This document shows positions 34,871-45,009 of a stretch of 64,000 nt of DNA, piece by piece. How positions within the stretch are numbered: the first letter of the stretch is position 1; the number at the start of each line of letters is the position of its first letter. Made by a program: the position numbers and the translations under genes. The notes under the pieces are model-generated. The model was not told the origin of the DNA and searched no databases. It was given only the letters and a program-made list of their open reading frames with translations. Source of the stretch: Candidula unifasciata (lineage: Eukaryota > Mollusca > Gastropoda > Stylommatophora > Geomitridae); NCBI GenBank assembly GCA_905116865.2, contig CAJHNH020007667.1:682212-746211 (forward strand), given 5' to 3'.

Positions 34871-35390
34871 CAAGCCCCCTACTAATTGTTTCCACTAGAA
34901 GCAGGTTATAATGTCTCTTATATCGGCCTCGAAAGCGGTATAGACGTGATTCATGGCGCTTTACTCCGAGGTCACGTAAAAATTAGTGTCGAAGATTTGT
35001 CCATATACACAAGCCCAGTCCCTTCTCAGTAACTATGGTATCCTGTTTCAGTTTACACTCACTCATTTGCTTTTCTGGTGTCTTTCTGTAGGTCTCCTTT
35101 GTTCATCCACACCTCGCTTTCCCCATCTACCGTCCTCCGTAAAGTTATCCAAAGTACCATAAGATATTCTCCAGACATTTCCAAGTCATCTGTATCTTCT
35201 TGGTTTGTTCGCTTATTTGTGTTCACCGGCTGTAAACTCTAATGGGAAAGCCCCGATCTTTCTTCCATATTTTGGACTTTGACTTTGTTCCGAGACCTGA
35301 GTTTTGAGTGCACATCTGTTCAACAGATCTAGCTTATTTGTATGCAGAATGTAGTTCATTACCACTCATGCAGATGAACTAAGACTTCGA
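34871..35390. other. Unannotated stretch
   Basis: No clear family. The piece GTGTTCACCGGCTGTAAACTC (35220) resembles GTGTTCACCGACTGTTAACTC at 54552, suggesting a further low-copy repeat. Confidence 0.35.
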
Positions 35391-35394
35391 AGGA

Positions 35395-35510
35395 AAGACC
35401 TCTAATTTGTAGCCTTCTACGACATGCTAATTACGTAAAAGTGGGTCTATTATTTTTACCCTAGTCTGGAGCCCCAGAATCCACACAGGGATTCCACCTT
35501 TTATAACAAA
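35395..35510 (-). mobile_element. SINE-J fragment
   Basis: Minus strand: AATCCCTGTGTGGATTCTGG, then AATAATAGACCCACTTTTACG and TAGCATGTCGTAGAAGGC. Confidence 0.5.
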
Positions 35511-35547
35511 GCTACATTACGTGATATCATAATCTTCTTGGGATCCG

Positions 35548-35770
35548 CAGTAGCTCAGAGCTACCTGGATGCTTTCTTAACTGGCCTGAAGAAATTGGGT
35601 TCAAATCCCAACCAGGTTGATTTTTTTTTTTTTAACTATACAATTGATACTGACTCCCAGGTTGACCCAGTCTAAAATAACTACCAGGAAATGGCCTTGC
35701 AGGGTAAGAGACATCAATCACCAAGTGTTCATTAGTCTTTGAAAAGATCAGCTTAGCGTCGTATGTCATA
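35548..35770 (+). mobile_element. SINE-B copy
   Basis: Head: CCGCAGTAGCTCAGAGCTAC and TGGGTTCAAATCCCAACC (canonical box B). A T-run and then TGACTCCCAGGTTGACCC, ACTACCAGGAAATGGCC and GCTTAGCGTCGTATGTC follow. Confidence 0.75.
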
Positions 35771-36404
35771 TGTACCATTTCCATGAAATTAGACCAATAA
35801 TTGCTTTAGACTATAGGAATGACCAAATATATTTTCAGCAACATGCGAAACAATTTTTAATCTAGAGAGACAGCATATTAAAATGAGAATTGCCAATTAA
35901 ATTGTGCGGTCTATCATATAAATTGACATTGAATCCTGCATGAACAAGCAATTAGACAGACAAATTATGGCCCTGGGGAGAACAAAAGATCGTAGGAAGG
36001 AAAAAGTATGGCAGAATATAATACATTTTAAATAACAAAACACAAGAACTTCTATACATGATTTGGGGGAGGATTTGGGGGGGGGGGGGGCTTTAGTTCC
36101 TTTTTTTAAAACAGATTGAGCCAACCACCACACTAAATTAAAATCCTGGTATGGCTAGAGGGCTTAAGCCTCTAATTGCAGCCATCCTGGACAGAAGTCA
36201 GCTGTATATCAACATGCCAAACATGTGACACGCTGGCCACGTGAAGCCCTTTGCAAGTAATGGTTTTATTGTCTTCAGTTTTTTTTGCCGCGTATGGTCC
36301 TCGTGACAATGTAAAACATTCAGTTTACGATGTCTGCTGTACACAACAGAACGTGCACAACAAGTGTATCTCTTGTCTTGAACTCTTTTGGGTAGCCCTA
36401 GTAA

Positions 36405-36760
36405 TACAGAGCTGCAGTGGCAAAGTCGTTAGCAAGTTTTTTTGCTGACACAGTGGTCAAGATTCAATTCCCATAATTGACGAGACTTTGCCTACCAACC
36501 GTTCTCTGAACCTGACCCTTCCTGAGAAAGATAACTAAAATTTCCAGAAGTTATGAAAATGAAAGTCGTGGGTTCAAATCTGTAAGGAGGTGGGTGTTTT
36601 TATTTTTTTATTTTTTATTAATTTGTTTGTTTAATCTTTACACCCAGATCGGCCCAGCCTTGAATGGGTATCAAGTAAAGTCATGGGAAGTAAGGGCGGC
36701 CGGCATGATGCTGACTTCATCACACACTATTAGGATGAAAACATAGTATCTCGCATCCCG
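36405..36760 (+). mobile_element. SINE-B copy with two tRNA-like heads
   Basis: A first head (GAGCTGCAGTGGCAAAGTCG and AAGATTCAATTCCCA) is at 36405-36475. A second box B (GTCGTGGGTTCAAATCTG) is at 36568. The SINE-B body then follows (GATCGGCCCAGCC, ATGGGAAGTAAGGGCGGC, GATGCTGACTTCATCACAC). Either two SINEs are joined or one was inserted beside the other. Confidence 0.55.
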
Positions 36761-36839
36761 TTTTGCGTATCAATGCACTGCAGGCAGATTTCCAAGGAGA
36801 TCTATAGCTGATCCCATTTCCTTATCAATCACTTAACAA

Positions 36840-37010
36840 TTTGGAGTTAAAAACCTCGCCAAAGTATTTCAGGACCCTCTCCGGTGCTATGGAGTTCGTG
36901 CACTGCGCTGAGATTCTTCAAACTAAGGCTTGAGATAGAAGTAGAACTGAGCACTTATGGATTACTACTCTTGTGCCATGATGTTGATCCATTGTTTAAA
37001 CAAAACCAAA
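36840..37010 (+). mobile_element. SINE-D 3' part
   Basis: Landmarks: GGAGTTAAAAACCTCGCC, GTATTTCAGGACCCTC, GAGTTCGTGCACTGCGCTG and GTGCCATGATGTTGATCC. Matches 40190-40385 and 47510-47680. It follows SINE-B by about 80 bp. Confidence 0.7.
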
Positions 37011-38120
37011 CCAAATCCACAAGCGCACAATGTCTTTCAATGTTGAATAATCGGTCCATAGAGATGTGATCATGTCTAGCTGCTCCAGGCTGCACTGCCA
37101 TATACACCAATCTGTCCAAGAACACCGAGTCGTGCTTGTTGTTGTAATCGTCTTCGTGACACGCATCTGGACTGACATTATTAACATAACTTCTGTCAAT
37201 TGACAGACCAGTTATCGTAACTATACTATCATGGCTTAGAAGTTAAGGAGTGTCGGCCTTTCAAATGCCAGTGGTAGTATTTGCTGTAGACCTACATATA
37301 CCTTAGTTAAGAGCGGGAAAAGTGGGCAGAAGAAACTTCAGAATGGGAAAAGTATGGAAAATACCACATCTCAATATTTATTAGAATGTGCATCACCTGA
37401 TTCGTCATCCGTCCTCTTGCCACTTTGTTTCCGAAACCCTTCCCTAGGGCAGGAATGATCAATAGCATTGCCATTAATGTTAAAGCCATTATTTTTCTCG
37501 TGTGTGTGGTAACTCGTCAGAAATTGAATGGATTTTAAAGATAGAACGTAAAAAGGATGTGCAAGCTGGAACAAAAATGCGTAAGAAAAATCCATCAAAC
37601 ATACAGAAAAGAGCGTCAGAAGTTTCAGTGTAGCTCTTCAGTGAGGTGAGTTTCCGGTGCTCGATTGCTACTGCCACTGAAACGTTTCTTAGGATATCCT
37701 GTATAGATTAGACAGCAATCGCAATAACTGTCGTCTGCAAGATGAAAAACATAAACTTTTTGTCTTCTTTGTCATCATTAGCATCATCATCTTGTAATCT
37801 CCAACAGTTGTATGAGTTTGTGTGCATGGAAAAATCTTGCCAAAAAGGTGCCAAGACTCTTTTCGCGTCGTCTCCATCTTTCTTTAGTTATATAGATCTT
37901 TCTATATATCAGCTACACTAAGGAAAAGACTATTAGGGACACTGTTGGACTTTAGGGAAGTTGCTTGCATGTGGAAAAAGGATAATAAGTAGACTAGCTG
38001 AGAGACATCTAAGGTAGAAATACAGTTTCTTAACAGAATGCAAAGAGTGCTGAGTGAAGAAAAGTTAATGAGGCAGTCTTTCAAGAAATTGAGAAATACG
38101 TTAAACTATAGATTGATTAA
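37011..38120. other. Unannotated stretch
   Basis: No family or exon recognised. Short frames on the minus strand at 37307-37877 look incidental. Confidence 0.35.
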
Positions 38121-38129
38121 TGACAATCG

Positions 38130-38490
38130 ACGTAAGTAACCATAGAAACGAGGTGTCTGAGAAAAACTGTTAGAGTGACCAAAAGAGAGAAAATCAGAAA
38201 TAAGGTCATACGAGATAAAGTCCGCACAGAACCAATTTTAAATTACGTATAATGAAAGCAAATCAAATGGTTTGCCCATTTGGAGAGGATGCCTTCTGAT
38301 GCTGTACTAAACATGCAAATACCAAAAGAGGAGAGGGACGCAGAGCAAGAAGTAGACCAAGAACAAGATGAAAAGATAACATCAGAGAAACTCTACAGCA
38401 CCACGATGTGTCTTTGGTCGAAGTAACCAGAAGAGCACGAAGCAGGACCTTATATCTCCCTAGATACACGAAGCGGTAAAAGTAGACTTA
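38130..38490 (+). pseudogene. LINE ORF2 C-terminal fragment
   Basis: Segment 38148-38250 reads RCLRKTVRVTKREKIRNKVI, then RTEPILNYV. After a frame change 38255-38480 gives NQMV/HLERMPSDAV, KRGEGRRARSRPRTR and VEVTRRARSRTLYLPRYTR. It matches the usual LINE tail order (RT thumb, FGHL, RGRPR box). Frameshifted and 5' truncated. Confidence 0.7.
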
Positions 38491-38579
38491 AAGAAGAAGC
38501 AGCAGAAGACGTAGGCATTTAGATTTTCTTAACGTTTTGTGAAAGTAAAAAAAACGTGAAAACCATGTGACAACTGTAG

Positions 38580-38765
38580 GGCGGTGATATTGATGATAAA
38601 ATGAAGAAGAAGACGACTATGAAGAACAAATACTAAGAGAAGGAGGAACAGGAAAAGGAGGAGGAGTAGGAGAAGGAGTTGTAGGAGGAAGAGGAGAACA
38701 ACAACAACAATCATAACAACAACAACAACAACATTAACAACGATGACAACAACAGCAGCAGCCAA
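38580..38765. repeat. GAAGGA and CAA/CAG low-complexity stretch
   Basis: Purine-rich GGAGGAGTAGGAGAAGGAG followed by an AAC/CAG run. The minus-strand Val/Leu-rich frame is an artefact of this composition. Confidence 0.75.
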
Positions 38766-38830
38766 TACACCGATGTATTATTTATGTACTAAAATAGGCG
38801 TCCTAATATATTATACTGTTTATTGTTCAA

Positions 38831-39232
38831 CCCAACCAGGCCCGTACGACCAACTACCAACACCCGGTGACACAAAGTGCGCCATTCGGATGAGCATCGC
38901 TCGGGTACAATCCCAAAAACTCCGTTCAACCGTAAGGTTATATATAATCTTCATGGCGAAGTGGTCAAGCCTTTTGCCTCGCCCTCTGAAGGTCGTGGGT
39001 TCATTTCACGGCTGCGTCATTCAGTTCACGAAAGCAACTTTTTTTTTTAGATCCCCTGGGATCGTCGCCGGAACTACAGATCTCGTTCTCTGCTCCGTGC
39101 TCTAGGCAGGCGGCTAGCCGTTCTGAGGAGAGAGACCAAGCCGTATGGGAAAAACCTCCGTGCAATGAAGTCCATCCTCTCGACCATCAGGGGTGGGACT
39201 TTAAAATTACGAAAAATTGCGTCCCAAATTAG
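38831..39232 (-). mobile_element. Family C element split by SINE-A
   Basis: The 3' half of family C (38831-38938) reads, on the plus strand, CACCCGGTGACACAAAGTGC and AACTCCGTTCAACC. The 5' end (39189-39232) reads GGGTGGGACTTTAAAATTACG then AAAAATTGCGTCCC. Between them is SINE-A. About 50 bp of the family C middle is missing, so the insertion was accompanied or followed by a deletion. Confidence 0.65.
38950..39188 (+). mobile_element. SINE-A copy 3, uninterrupted
   Basis: CATGGCGAAGTGGTCAAGCC (box A) and TCGTGGGTTCATTTCACGG (box B region), a T run, GGGATCGTCGCCGGAAC, GGCAGGCGGCTAGCCG, GGAGAGAGACCAAGCCGTA and AATGAAGTCCATCCTCTCG. This copy defines the intact junctions of the family. Confidence 0.8.
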
Positions 39233-39234
39233 GA

Positions 39235-39890
39235 CCGTTTCAAATTATATCGTTGTTATACCTTAGTGTGGTACTAATTATTCACCGCAAACCCTGACTT
39301 CTGTTTACAAAAATTAGTGATCTAAAACTGTGGCGTGGCCTATTTAAAGAATAAAAAATAAAAAATAAAAAAATTTGTCAAACTTTTGTGTTTTGGTGAT
39401 CCGATTGGGATGTGTTTCTATTGATCTAAACCCTGATGTACTCTGAAAGCCGAAGAGTGCACTTCACAGAGATAAAAGAGCAGCGCTGTCTGCTGTTTAC
39501 GTTACCTGAATACACCATTAGCGTCTGCATTCGAATTGACATATCTTTTAAAATTATGTACATTGAAAAAGTGCAATTGATGTGCACGTTTTCATTTTAA
39601 ATCATTCACTTTTCAATTTAAATGTTCATGATTCATTTGTGTACTCACTTACGGAAAGATCACGGAGATGTGAAAAATATGGGTGATCATTGTGGATTTT
39701 TTCGGTGCGCGAGTTACATTCATGCGCATAATTCACGATTCAATATTAAACAAATTGTAATGCATTGACTGTTAATCACAGAATAAAAAAGAAATAAGTT
39801 GAGACAGGAAGAAAATATAATTCAAGAGATCGCCTATCAACTTGCTGGTTATGAGTCTGTGTGTCACTCGGTGCGGTTTGTTTTGTTTTA
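39235..39890. other. Unannotated stretch
   Basis: AT-rich. No family or exon recognised. Confidence 0.4.
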
Positions 39891-39894
39891 TAAT

Positions 39895-39995
39895 TAATCT
39901 CTATTTTTAGGTCGATCCAGACAGAAAAGGATATCAGAAGATGTTCTGAGAAGTAAACGCGGCCGCAGTGGTATTGATCACATCTTTGAAAGAGT
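39895..39995 (+). mobile_element. SINE-B body fragment
   Basis: TTTTTAGGTCGATCCAGAC, TCTGAGAAGTAAACGCGGC and GTGGTATTGATCACATC correspond to the SINE-B body. Head missing. Confidence 0.45.
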
Positions 39996-40004
39996 TATTT
40001 CACT

Positions 40005-40385
40005 AACTGGCGTTTGCCTCGAGTGCTAAGGGTCCAGGGTTCAGGCCCCGGTGAAGGCTGTATTTCACGTGGAATGGTAGTAATTTTCCGTGGTCTCTTG
40101 GTAGTAAGATTCAACACCCGTGTGTATTGTTGAGCACGTTTAAAAAGAAATCCCTTAGCGGCCGGAAATCGAAAAGGTTAGCCTCACGGCGTTGCCAAAG
40201 CAAAATTTTGAGTTAAACATCTACCCAAAGTGTATTAGGATCCTACCGGGTGTTACAGAGTTCGTGCACTGTGATGAGATTCCACCGATTCAGGCTTGAC
40301 TTAGAAGTAGAACGGAGCCCTTATGGTTTAAACCCTTGTGTTATGATGCTGATCTGTCGTATAAGCCAAACTAAACCAGTTCACT
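40005..40385 (+). mobile_element. SINE-D, near full length
   Basis: Head: TGGCGTTTGCCTCGAGTGC and AGGGTTCAGGCCCCGG (box B). Body: TCTCTTGGTAGTAAGATTC, CACCCGTGTGTATTGTTGAG, GAGTTCGTGCACTGTGATG and GTTATGATGCTGATCTG. About 380 bp. Other copies: 36840 (3' part), 47345 and 62822 (minus). Confidence 0.75.
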
Positions 40386-40399
40386 AACACACAAGATCG

Positions 40400-40930
40400 G
40401 TCACAGTAAGCAGCAAGGGAGATTACTAACATCGAGTTGTCAAGTTTTCTTTTTATGGCAGAAACCTCATTACCTGATTCGTATTCTTCTCACACCTTCA
40501 GATGTCTCCCTCCTCCTCCTCCTTCTCCTCATCATCATCTCCTTTTTTGTCAGACGTCTTTAGGAGAGACAGGTAATAGCCTAGCGCTCAGTGGGTGACA
40601 CTAGCTATTGCCTTTCGGAGAGAAAAACAGTCTGTAATGGCATCAGTCTTGTAACTTCTTGGGCGCCCTCTTGCGCTATTATCAGATCAGACATTTGGTT
40701 TTCTTTTCATAAGGAGTTTGTATATCCACAGTAACAAAATATATTTATTATGATAACACAGGCATTTAATTATGGAATAAGAACACAATTTGACCAAAAC
40801 ATATCTCCATACTGTCTGTTTCGCTTGTTGAAGAATATATTGTCCTCCACTTTTTAATCGCATTTTGTTACGTTTGCGGGTGGATCGCTAGTAGACGACT
40901 TTGTAGCCGCAAATAACTTTTTTTTTTAGT
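40400..40930. other. Unannotated stretch
   Basis: A CTCCTC/TCATC-rich run at 40506-40540 only. Confidence 0.4.
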
Positions 40931-40934
40931 CTGT

Positions 40935-41108
40935 CTACTATGATCGCATCGACACTGCATGAGTTCTTTTCATGGCTCTTTGTGGTGTGCAATGATAAGC
41001 CATTTTATATCGCGCACATAACTTAGTCACAATCATAACCTAAGCTCCCCCCTTCGGGGATGATGGATGCTCATTGAACGTGACTATTTTTATTTAGCAA
41101 AGCAACAG
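40935..41108 (+). repeat. Family I interspersed repeat, copy 2
   Basis: Contains TGATCGCATCGACACTGCAT, TCGCGCACATAACTTAGTC and TTTAGCAAAGCAA, aligning with 34700-34870. Class unknown. Confidence 0.5.
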
Positions 41109-41122
41109 TCTTTCAGTATAGT

Positions 41123-41327
41123 CAATGGTGATATGGGGGTTCTGCCATATACATAAGGGAACGTTGGGGTCTTGCCATATACTTAAGGGAGCGTTGGGGT
41201 CTAGCCATATACATAAGGGAATGTTGGGGTCTTGCCATATACTTAAGGGAGCGTTGGGGTCTTGCCATACACTCGTGGGGGGGGGGGGGGGCCTCAGACA
41301 TGACCTGAAAAAGGTTGGAGACCACTG
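41123..41327. mobile_element. Possible hAT-like MITE carrying a 30-bp tandem repeat
   Basis: The right end AAGGTTGGAGACCACTG is of the CAGTGGTCTCCAACC type common in hAT elements. A weak CAATGGTG is at the left. Most of the interior is five 30-bp units (GCCATATACATAAGGGAAC and GCCATATACTTAAGGGAGC) in alternation, i.e. a 60-bp dimer. Flanking 8-mers match only half, so the assignment is tentative. The repeat itself is certain. Confidence 0.45.
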
Positions 41328-41599
41328 TTTAGAGGCATTTGTGATGGTAAATGATGTTGCTGCAATATTCGGGTTGTCATTACCTTTATTTGACATCATA
41401 TGTTATCCCTAGAGTATGTTTCATAGAATCGTCTCTCACTTTACGTAAATGCTTTTAATTTGATGATATAAAATATGTATATAAGAGCTGCATGTGCAGC
41501 TCGATATATAATTTTACATAAAGAAAGTACAAGACCTGGCCTAAAACCAGTGCAACTGGTGGGATGGTTTAGCTACTTTTCGAGAGTAGCATGGTACTA

Positions 41600-41710
41600 A
41601 CTGTCCCAGAGTGCCATGCTGAAGACATACAATGGACACAGAGCAAAGGAAAGACCCCGCAGAAAATGGAATCATGGCATCAAGAACAGTCTGCAGGAAA
41701 TTAGGACTAG
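41600..41710 (+). pseudogene. LINE C-terminal fragment (YNGHRAKERPRRKW)
   Basis: MLKTYNGHRAKERPRRKWNH then GIKNSLQEIRTS is visible in one frame. Same family as 11595-11730. Confidence 0.55.
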
Positions 41711-41859
41711 CTTATGCAACACATTGGAAAGAACACACAGAAGACCCCGCTCCGGCCCCTCCACACATTTAGATAAAGTGAGTATTGTAGCCTAATGCAG
41801 GTATGAACATAGTATTTATAGGACGTATACTCGTAAAGTTAGCGTCTGTGGCTAAGGCG

Positions 41860-42150
41860 TTGCGAACAAGCAACCTAGTGTCAAGGTTTGGACCGCGTTA
41901 GCGCAGTCGATAGGAGGCTCGCTTTCAAATCCAGCTGCGACTAGCTGCAGAAAATGGTCGCTGTTCGAAAGCGGGCGGTTCTCGGGGTTCACGCAGCCTC
42001 TAAGAAATGGGTACCAGAGTGATACTCTAGGGTAAGTGGAGGAACGTCGCTGTAGCTACAGAGTTACGTGCAGACGGCGATACAGGCGGACAATTTCTTA
42101 TCAGCTGTCCGTACCGGTGGCAGAGCACTTATGGTTTATAACCGTGTGCA
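41860..42150 (+). mobile_element. SINE-like element, tRNA-derived head
   Basis: GCGTTAGCGCAGTCGATAGG is a good box A region, with a later CTGTTCGAAAGCGGG box B-like stretch. The 3' end GAGCACTTATGGTTTATAACC resembles the SINE-D tail. Possibly a diverged relative of SINE-D. Confidence 0.45.
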
Positions 42151-42179
42151 ATGAGTCTAGTTTACATCTCCCGACTTTA

Positions 42180-42330
42180 CCTTTTTAATGCCAGGATGCC
42201 AAGTTCGATCCTAGCTGCTGACGATTTGTCTTGCCTTGGTTTCGACGGTTGCACCGAGAGCTGACTGTTCGATGGCACTGACAAACTACTCAACGTAACA
42301 TTTGTTTCGAAACACCACAGCAACCCAAAA
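42180..42330 (+). mobile_element. Family M SINE-like repeat, copy 4
   Basis: AAGTTCGATCCTAGCTG (box B), then TGACAAACTACTCAACGTAA and ACACCACAGCAACCC. Aligns with 13600-13800. Confidence 0.55.
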
Positions 42331-42474
42331 ATGCTGAAATTAGTTTTGCAACGTCTTGTAAAGGATACGCAACTAACTTTGTATATTTATACAGAGATGG
42401 AGGAAGTCGAGCTTTCTTTGAGACAAGTTTACCTGATAATAAACATTGGATAGCATCGTAAAAGTGAAGGTCCG

Positions 42475-42722
42475 GTACCAAGCCTTCAGGGGTATCATGC
42501 TTAAAGCATTACTGTATAGTTCAGTCGGCCCTTGGTAGGTGATGTTTTCAACATCACGGACCGCCTTTACTTCCCATGACTTATCTAGTACAAGTTCAAG
42601 GCTAAGTCAACCTAACAGTCAAGGTCATTTTTGAAATAAAAAGTCCGTCTCCACCAGGACCCGAACCTACGACCTTCAGATCGGCAGGCGAGCGTCTAAC
42701 CGCTACACCACGGTGACTACCT
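42475..42722 (-). mobile_element. SINE-B, full length, minus strand
   Basis: The reverse complement reads CCGTGGTGTAGCGGTTAGAC (box A), AGGTTCGGGTCCTGGTGG (box B), a linker with TTTTTATTTCAAAAATGACC, then GTTAGGTTGACTTAGCC and CATGGGAAGTAAAGGCGG. It ends GATACCCCTGAAGGCTTG. Most complete minus-strand copy. Confidence 0.8.
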
Positions 42723-42729
42723 TCCTTTC

Positions 42730-43680
42730 TGATAACTATCAATTTACTATTTTTATTCTTTATGGTGTTGTCTCGTACGTCTATTTCCTTCTTCTGTATA
42801 TATGCAGGCCAATCAGTACAGTTTGTTTCTCATACAATGTGTATGCCAGTACAGCCACGCTCTTCCACAACTATCATTCATCGTTACCAGTATTTGTCTA
42901 ACATATTGTGTTTAACAAATTATATTTCGTGTTTGTTTGAAAGATCGGATCGATGTTTTCCCCTAATCAATGGAGATTATATTTTTTATTGATTCGAACA
43001 CTAGCAGATTGATCTCCATCATCGTATTGTAGCACATCCGGACTTCTCATGCCATGTGTGTCATCCGTAAGTAAGTTACTAAGGTGTCAGTAAGCAGCTT
43101 TGTTATTTGCTGATTCTAGACGTTAAGATCCAGCGTGCAGTGATTTGAAATCTTGTGTTTTCTTTCACCCTATACCCATCCTTTTGTTTATATTATTGTT
43201 GGTCGCCACATTTACTTCAAATTCAAATTCTCATCACTTTATTCTCTCCATTCGTCTAAATCAGTTTCATTTTTAAAAAAGTGATAGCTTGTTACTGTTA
43301 GTGATTGTTGTAAGCTTTACTTCTTATTACTGATACAACATACATTTTGACAGTCGTCTCATTTTCTCTTTACTTTGTTTTCCCTTAATGTGTAGTTGGC
43401 AAACAACACATTAGTGGCCATTCCATCGATGAACTTCTATGTTCGATGACATGTTAAACAAGCTCACGCAAAACACCTACCTAAACATTTTAGTTCAGGA
43501 CACTGCCGTGTTATATAACTACATCCACTATCAACCAGCAGTACTTTAGTCTCCACCGTTAGTCATGCACTGGCCTCCAATGGTGTAATCGAGGTGTATG
43601 TTGGGCTGGTCTAGCTAGTGAATGGATCTTTTCAGCTTCCGCAAATTGAATGCGACAACGCTGAAAGCCACAGAATTCTA
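42730..43680. other. Unannotated stretch
   Basis: AT-rich with no recognised family; open frames at 42713-42992 on the plus strand look incidental. Confidence 0.35.
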
Positions 43681-43684
43681 TCAT

Positions 43685-43850
43685 TCTCGGAGCAAAGTGG
43701 TCGGCCATTACCGCTCTAGACCTTTTGTTGCTACTGATGTCATGAAATTGTAGAACCAATCGTGTATTCCGTTTTTACACTAGCGTTTCATATGTATGCG
43801 TTTCTATACTGGGATTTTTAAATCTTATCATTTTCTAGTCTATTTTCTTT
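43685..43850 (+). repeat. Family L repeat, copy 1
   Basis: GGTCGGCCATTACCGCT, TTGTTGCTACTGATGTCAT and TGTATTCCGTTTTTACAC align with 44860-45005. Class unknown. Confidence 0.4.
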
Positions 43851-43869
43851 CTATATTATTACATGCTGG

Positions 43870-43940
43870 TGTGTGTGTGTGTTTGTGAGTGTTTGTGTGT
43901 GTTTGTTTTCCTGTGTGTGTTTGTGTGCGTGTATATGTGG
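43870..43940. repeat. GT-rich microsatellite
   Basis: Imperfect GTGTGT and GTGTTT tract. Confidence 0.85.
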
Positions 43941-44556
43941 TTAGACGGTTACAATTTCTTACATTCTGATGCAAACTGATGGGATAAATGGCCTAATTAG
44001 ACTACTGATCAAGTATGTTCTTTTCCTCCTTTCTGTTCTTCTTATTTTCGCTGGTCTTTTTCTTCAATTCCTCTTACCCTCATCCTTTCTGGTCAAACTC
44101 TTCTGTCGTATTCTCCTCTTACTCTTCCTCTTCTTTGTGTACCTCCGTAACATTACTAACTCCTAATTCAAAATCTTCCCATCTCAATCCCGCAAACTTC
44201 ATAATTCTGCGCTTCAGATATGCGGTACTACTTGCTTTATGAAGCAGTATCGTTGCACTCGAGTTCTCAGGATCAGAATGATGTCACGACATGGAGGTGA
44301 CGGCCATTAAATCTAGCCACTCCACCAAGACTTTAGAATCCTTTATTTGTACCTTGGTTACACAAACACCTAGGTGACTGAACTGTTTATGCAATTTTAT
44401 CTGCAGTCCTGGAGTTACGGCCCTTGGTATTCTCGTGCTTTTTATTCTTAGGCCGCAGTTGTCTTTTCATTACACCGGCAAGACATCAACGTGGCTGCTT
44501 ATGGATACGTAAGTTAAGTGATTTTTGAGTATTCGTGTTATATTTTTTTTTAAATT

Positions 44557-44751
44557 ATTTGGACACCACAGGGGAAAAGATCTCGTGGAAGACCAAGGGA
44601 AACCCTACGTAGAACTATCATCAGGGAAGGCTCGCTCATGGGCCACTCAAACATCCAAGACCTGCAACGGATTGCAACGAACCGCCATGCATGGAGAGTC
44701 ATGACCTCTGCCCTATGTGCCGCACTCGACACAAGAGGAAAGACTAACTAA
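44557..44751 (+). pseudogene. LINE C-terminal fragment with intact frame
   Basis: Open from the junction near 44557 to the TAA at 44749-44751: IWTPQGKRSRGRPRETLRR, then REGSLMGHSNIQDL and ATNRHAWRVMTSALCA. This is the LINE tail (GKRxRGRPR box). A T-run just before 44557 marks the truncation or insertion junction. No catalytic domain. Confidence 0.65.
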
Positions 44752-44859
44752 ATGTGCTGACGAAGGCTCTATAGCCCTAATGTTCACTTTGCATTTGTGT
44801 TTCTCACATTGTGAAGCTCGCTGATCTAGTGTTCGTTCGGTTTTATATCTTGCCCTCAC

Positions 44860-45005
44860 ATTGCTTTGGGAAATCGTCAGCCATTACCGCTGCTAAACAT
44901 GTGTTGCTACTTATATCATACAAATTGTGCATCCAATCGTTTATTCCGTTTGTATACTTTATATACGCTACGGGGCTTTTATCTTGTTATTATCTGGAGT
45001 CGATT
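44860..45005 (+). repeat. Family L repeat, copy 2
   Basis: CGTCAGCCATTACCGCTGC, TGTTGCTACTTATATCAT and TTATTCCGTTTGTATAC match 43685-43850 in the same orientation, about 1.2 kb apart. Confidence 0.4.
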
Positions 45006-45009
45006 TGTG

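Noticed and set aside
35548..35630. Functional tRNA gene
   Set aside because: Good box B but box A spacing and acceptor pairing are poor, and a SINE-B body follows; it is a SINE head.
41860..41960. Functional tRNA-Met-like gene (GCGTTAGCGCAGT)
   Set aside because: Only the D-arm region matches; the box B lies too far away and the acceptor stem does not close.
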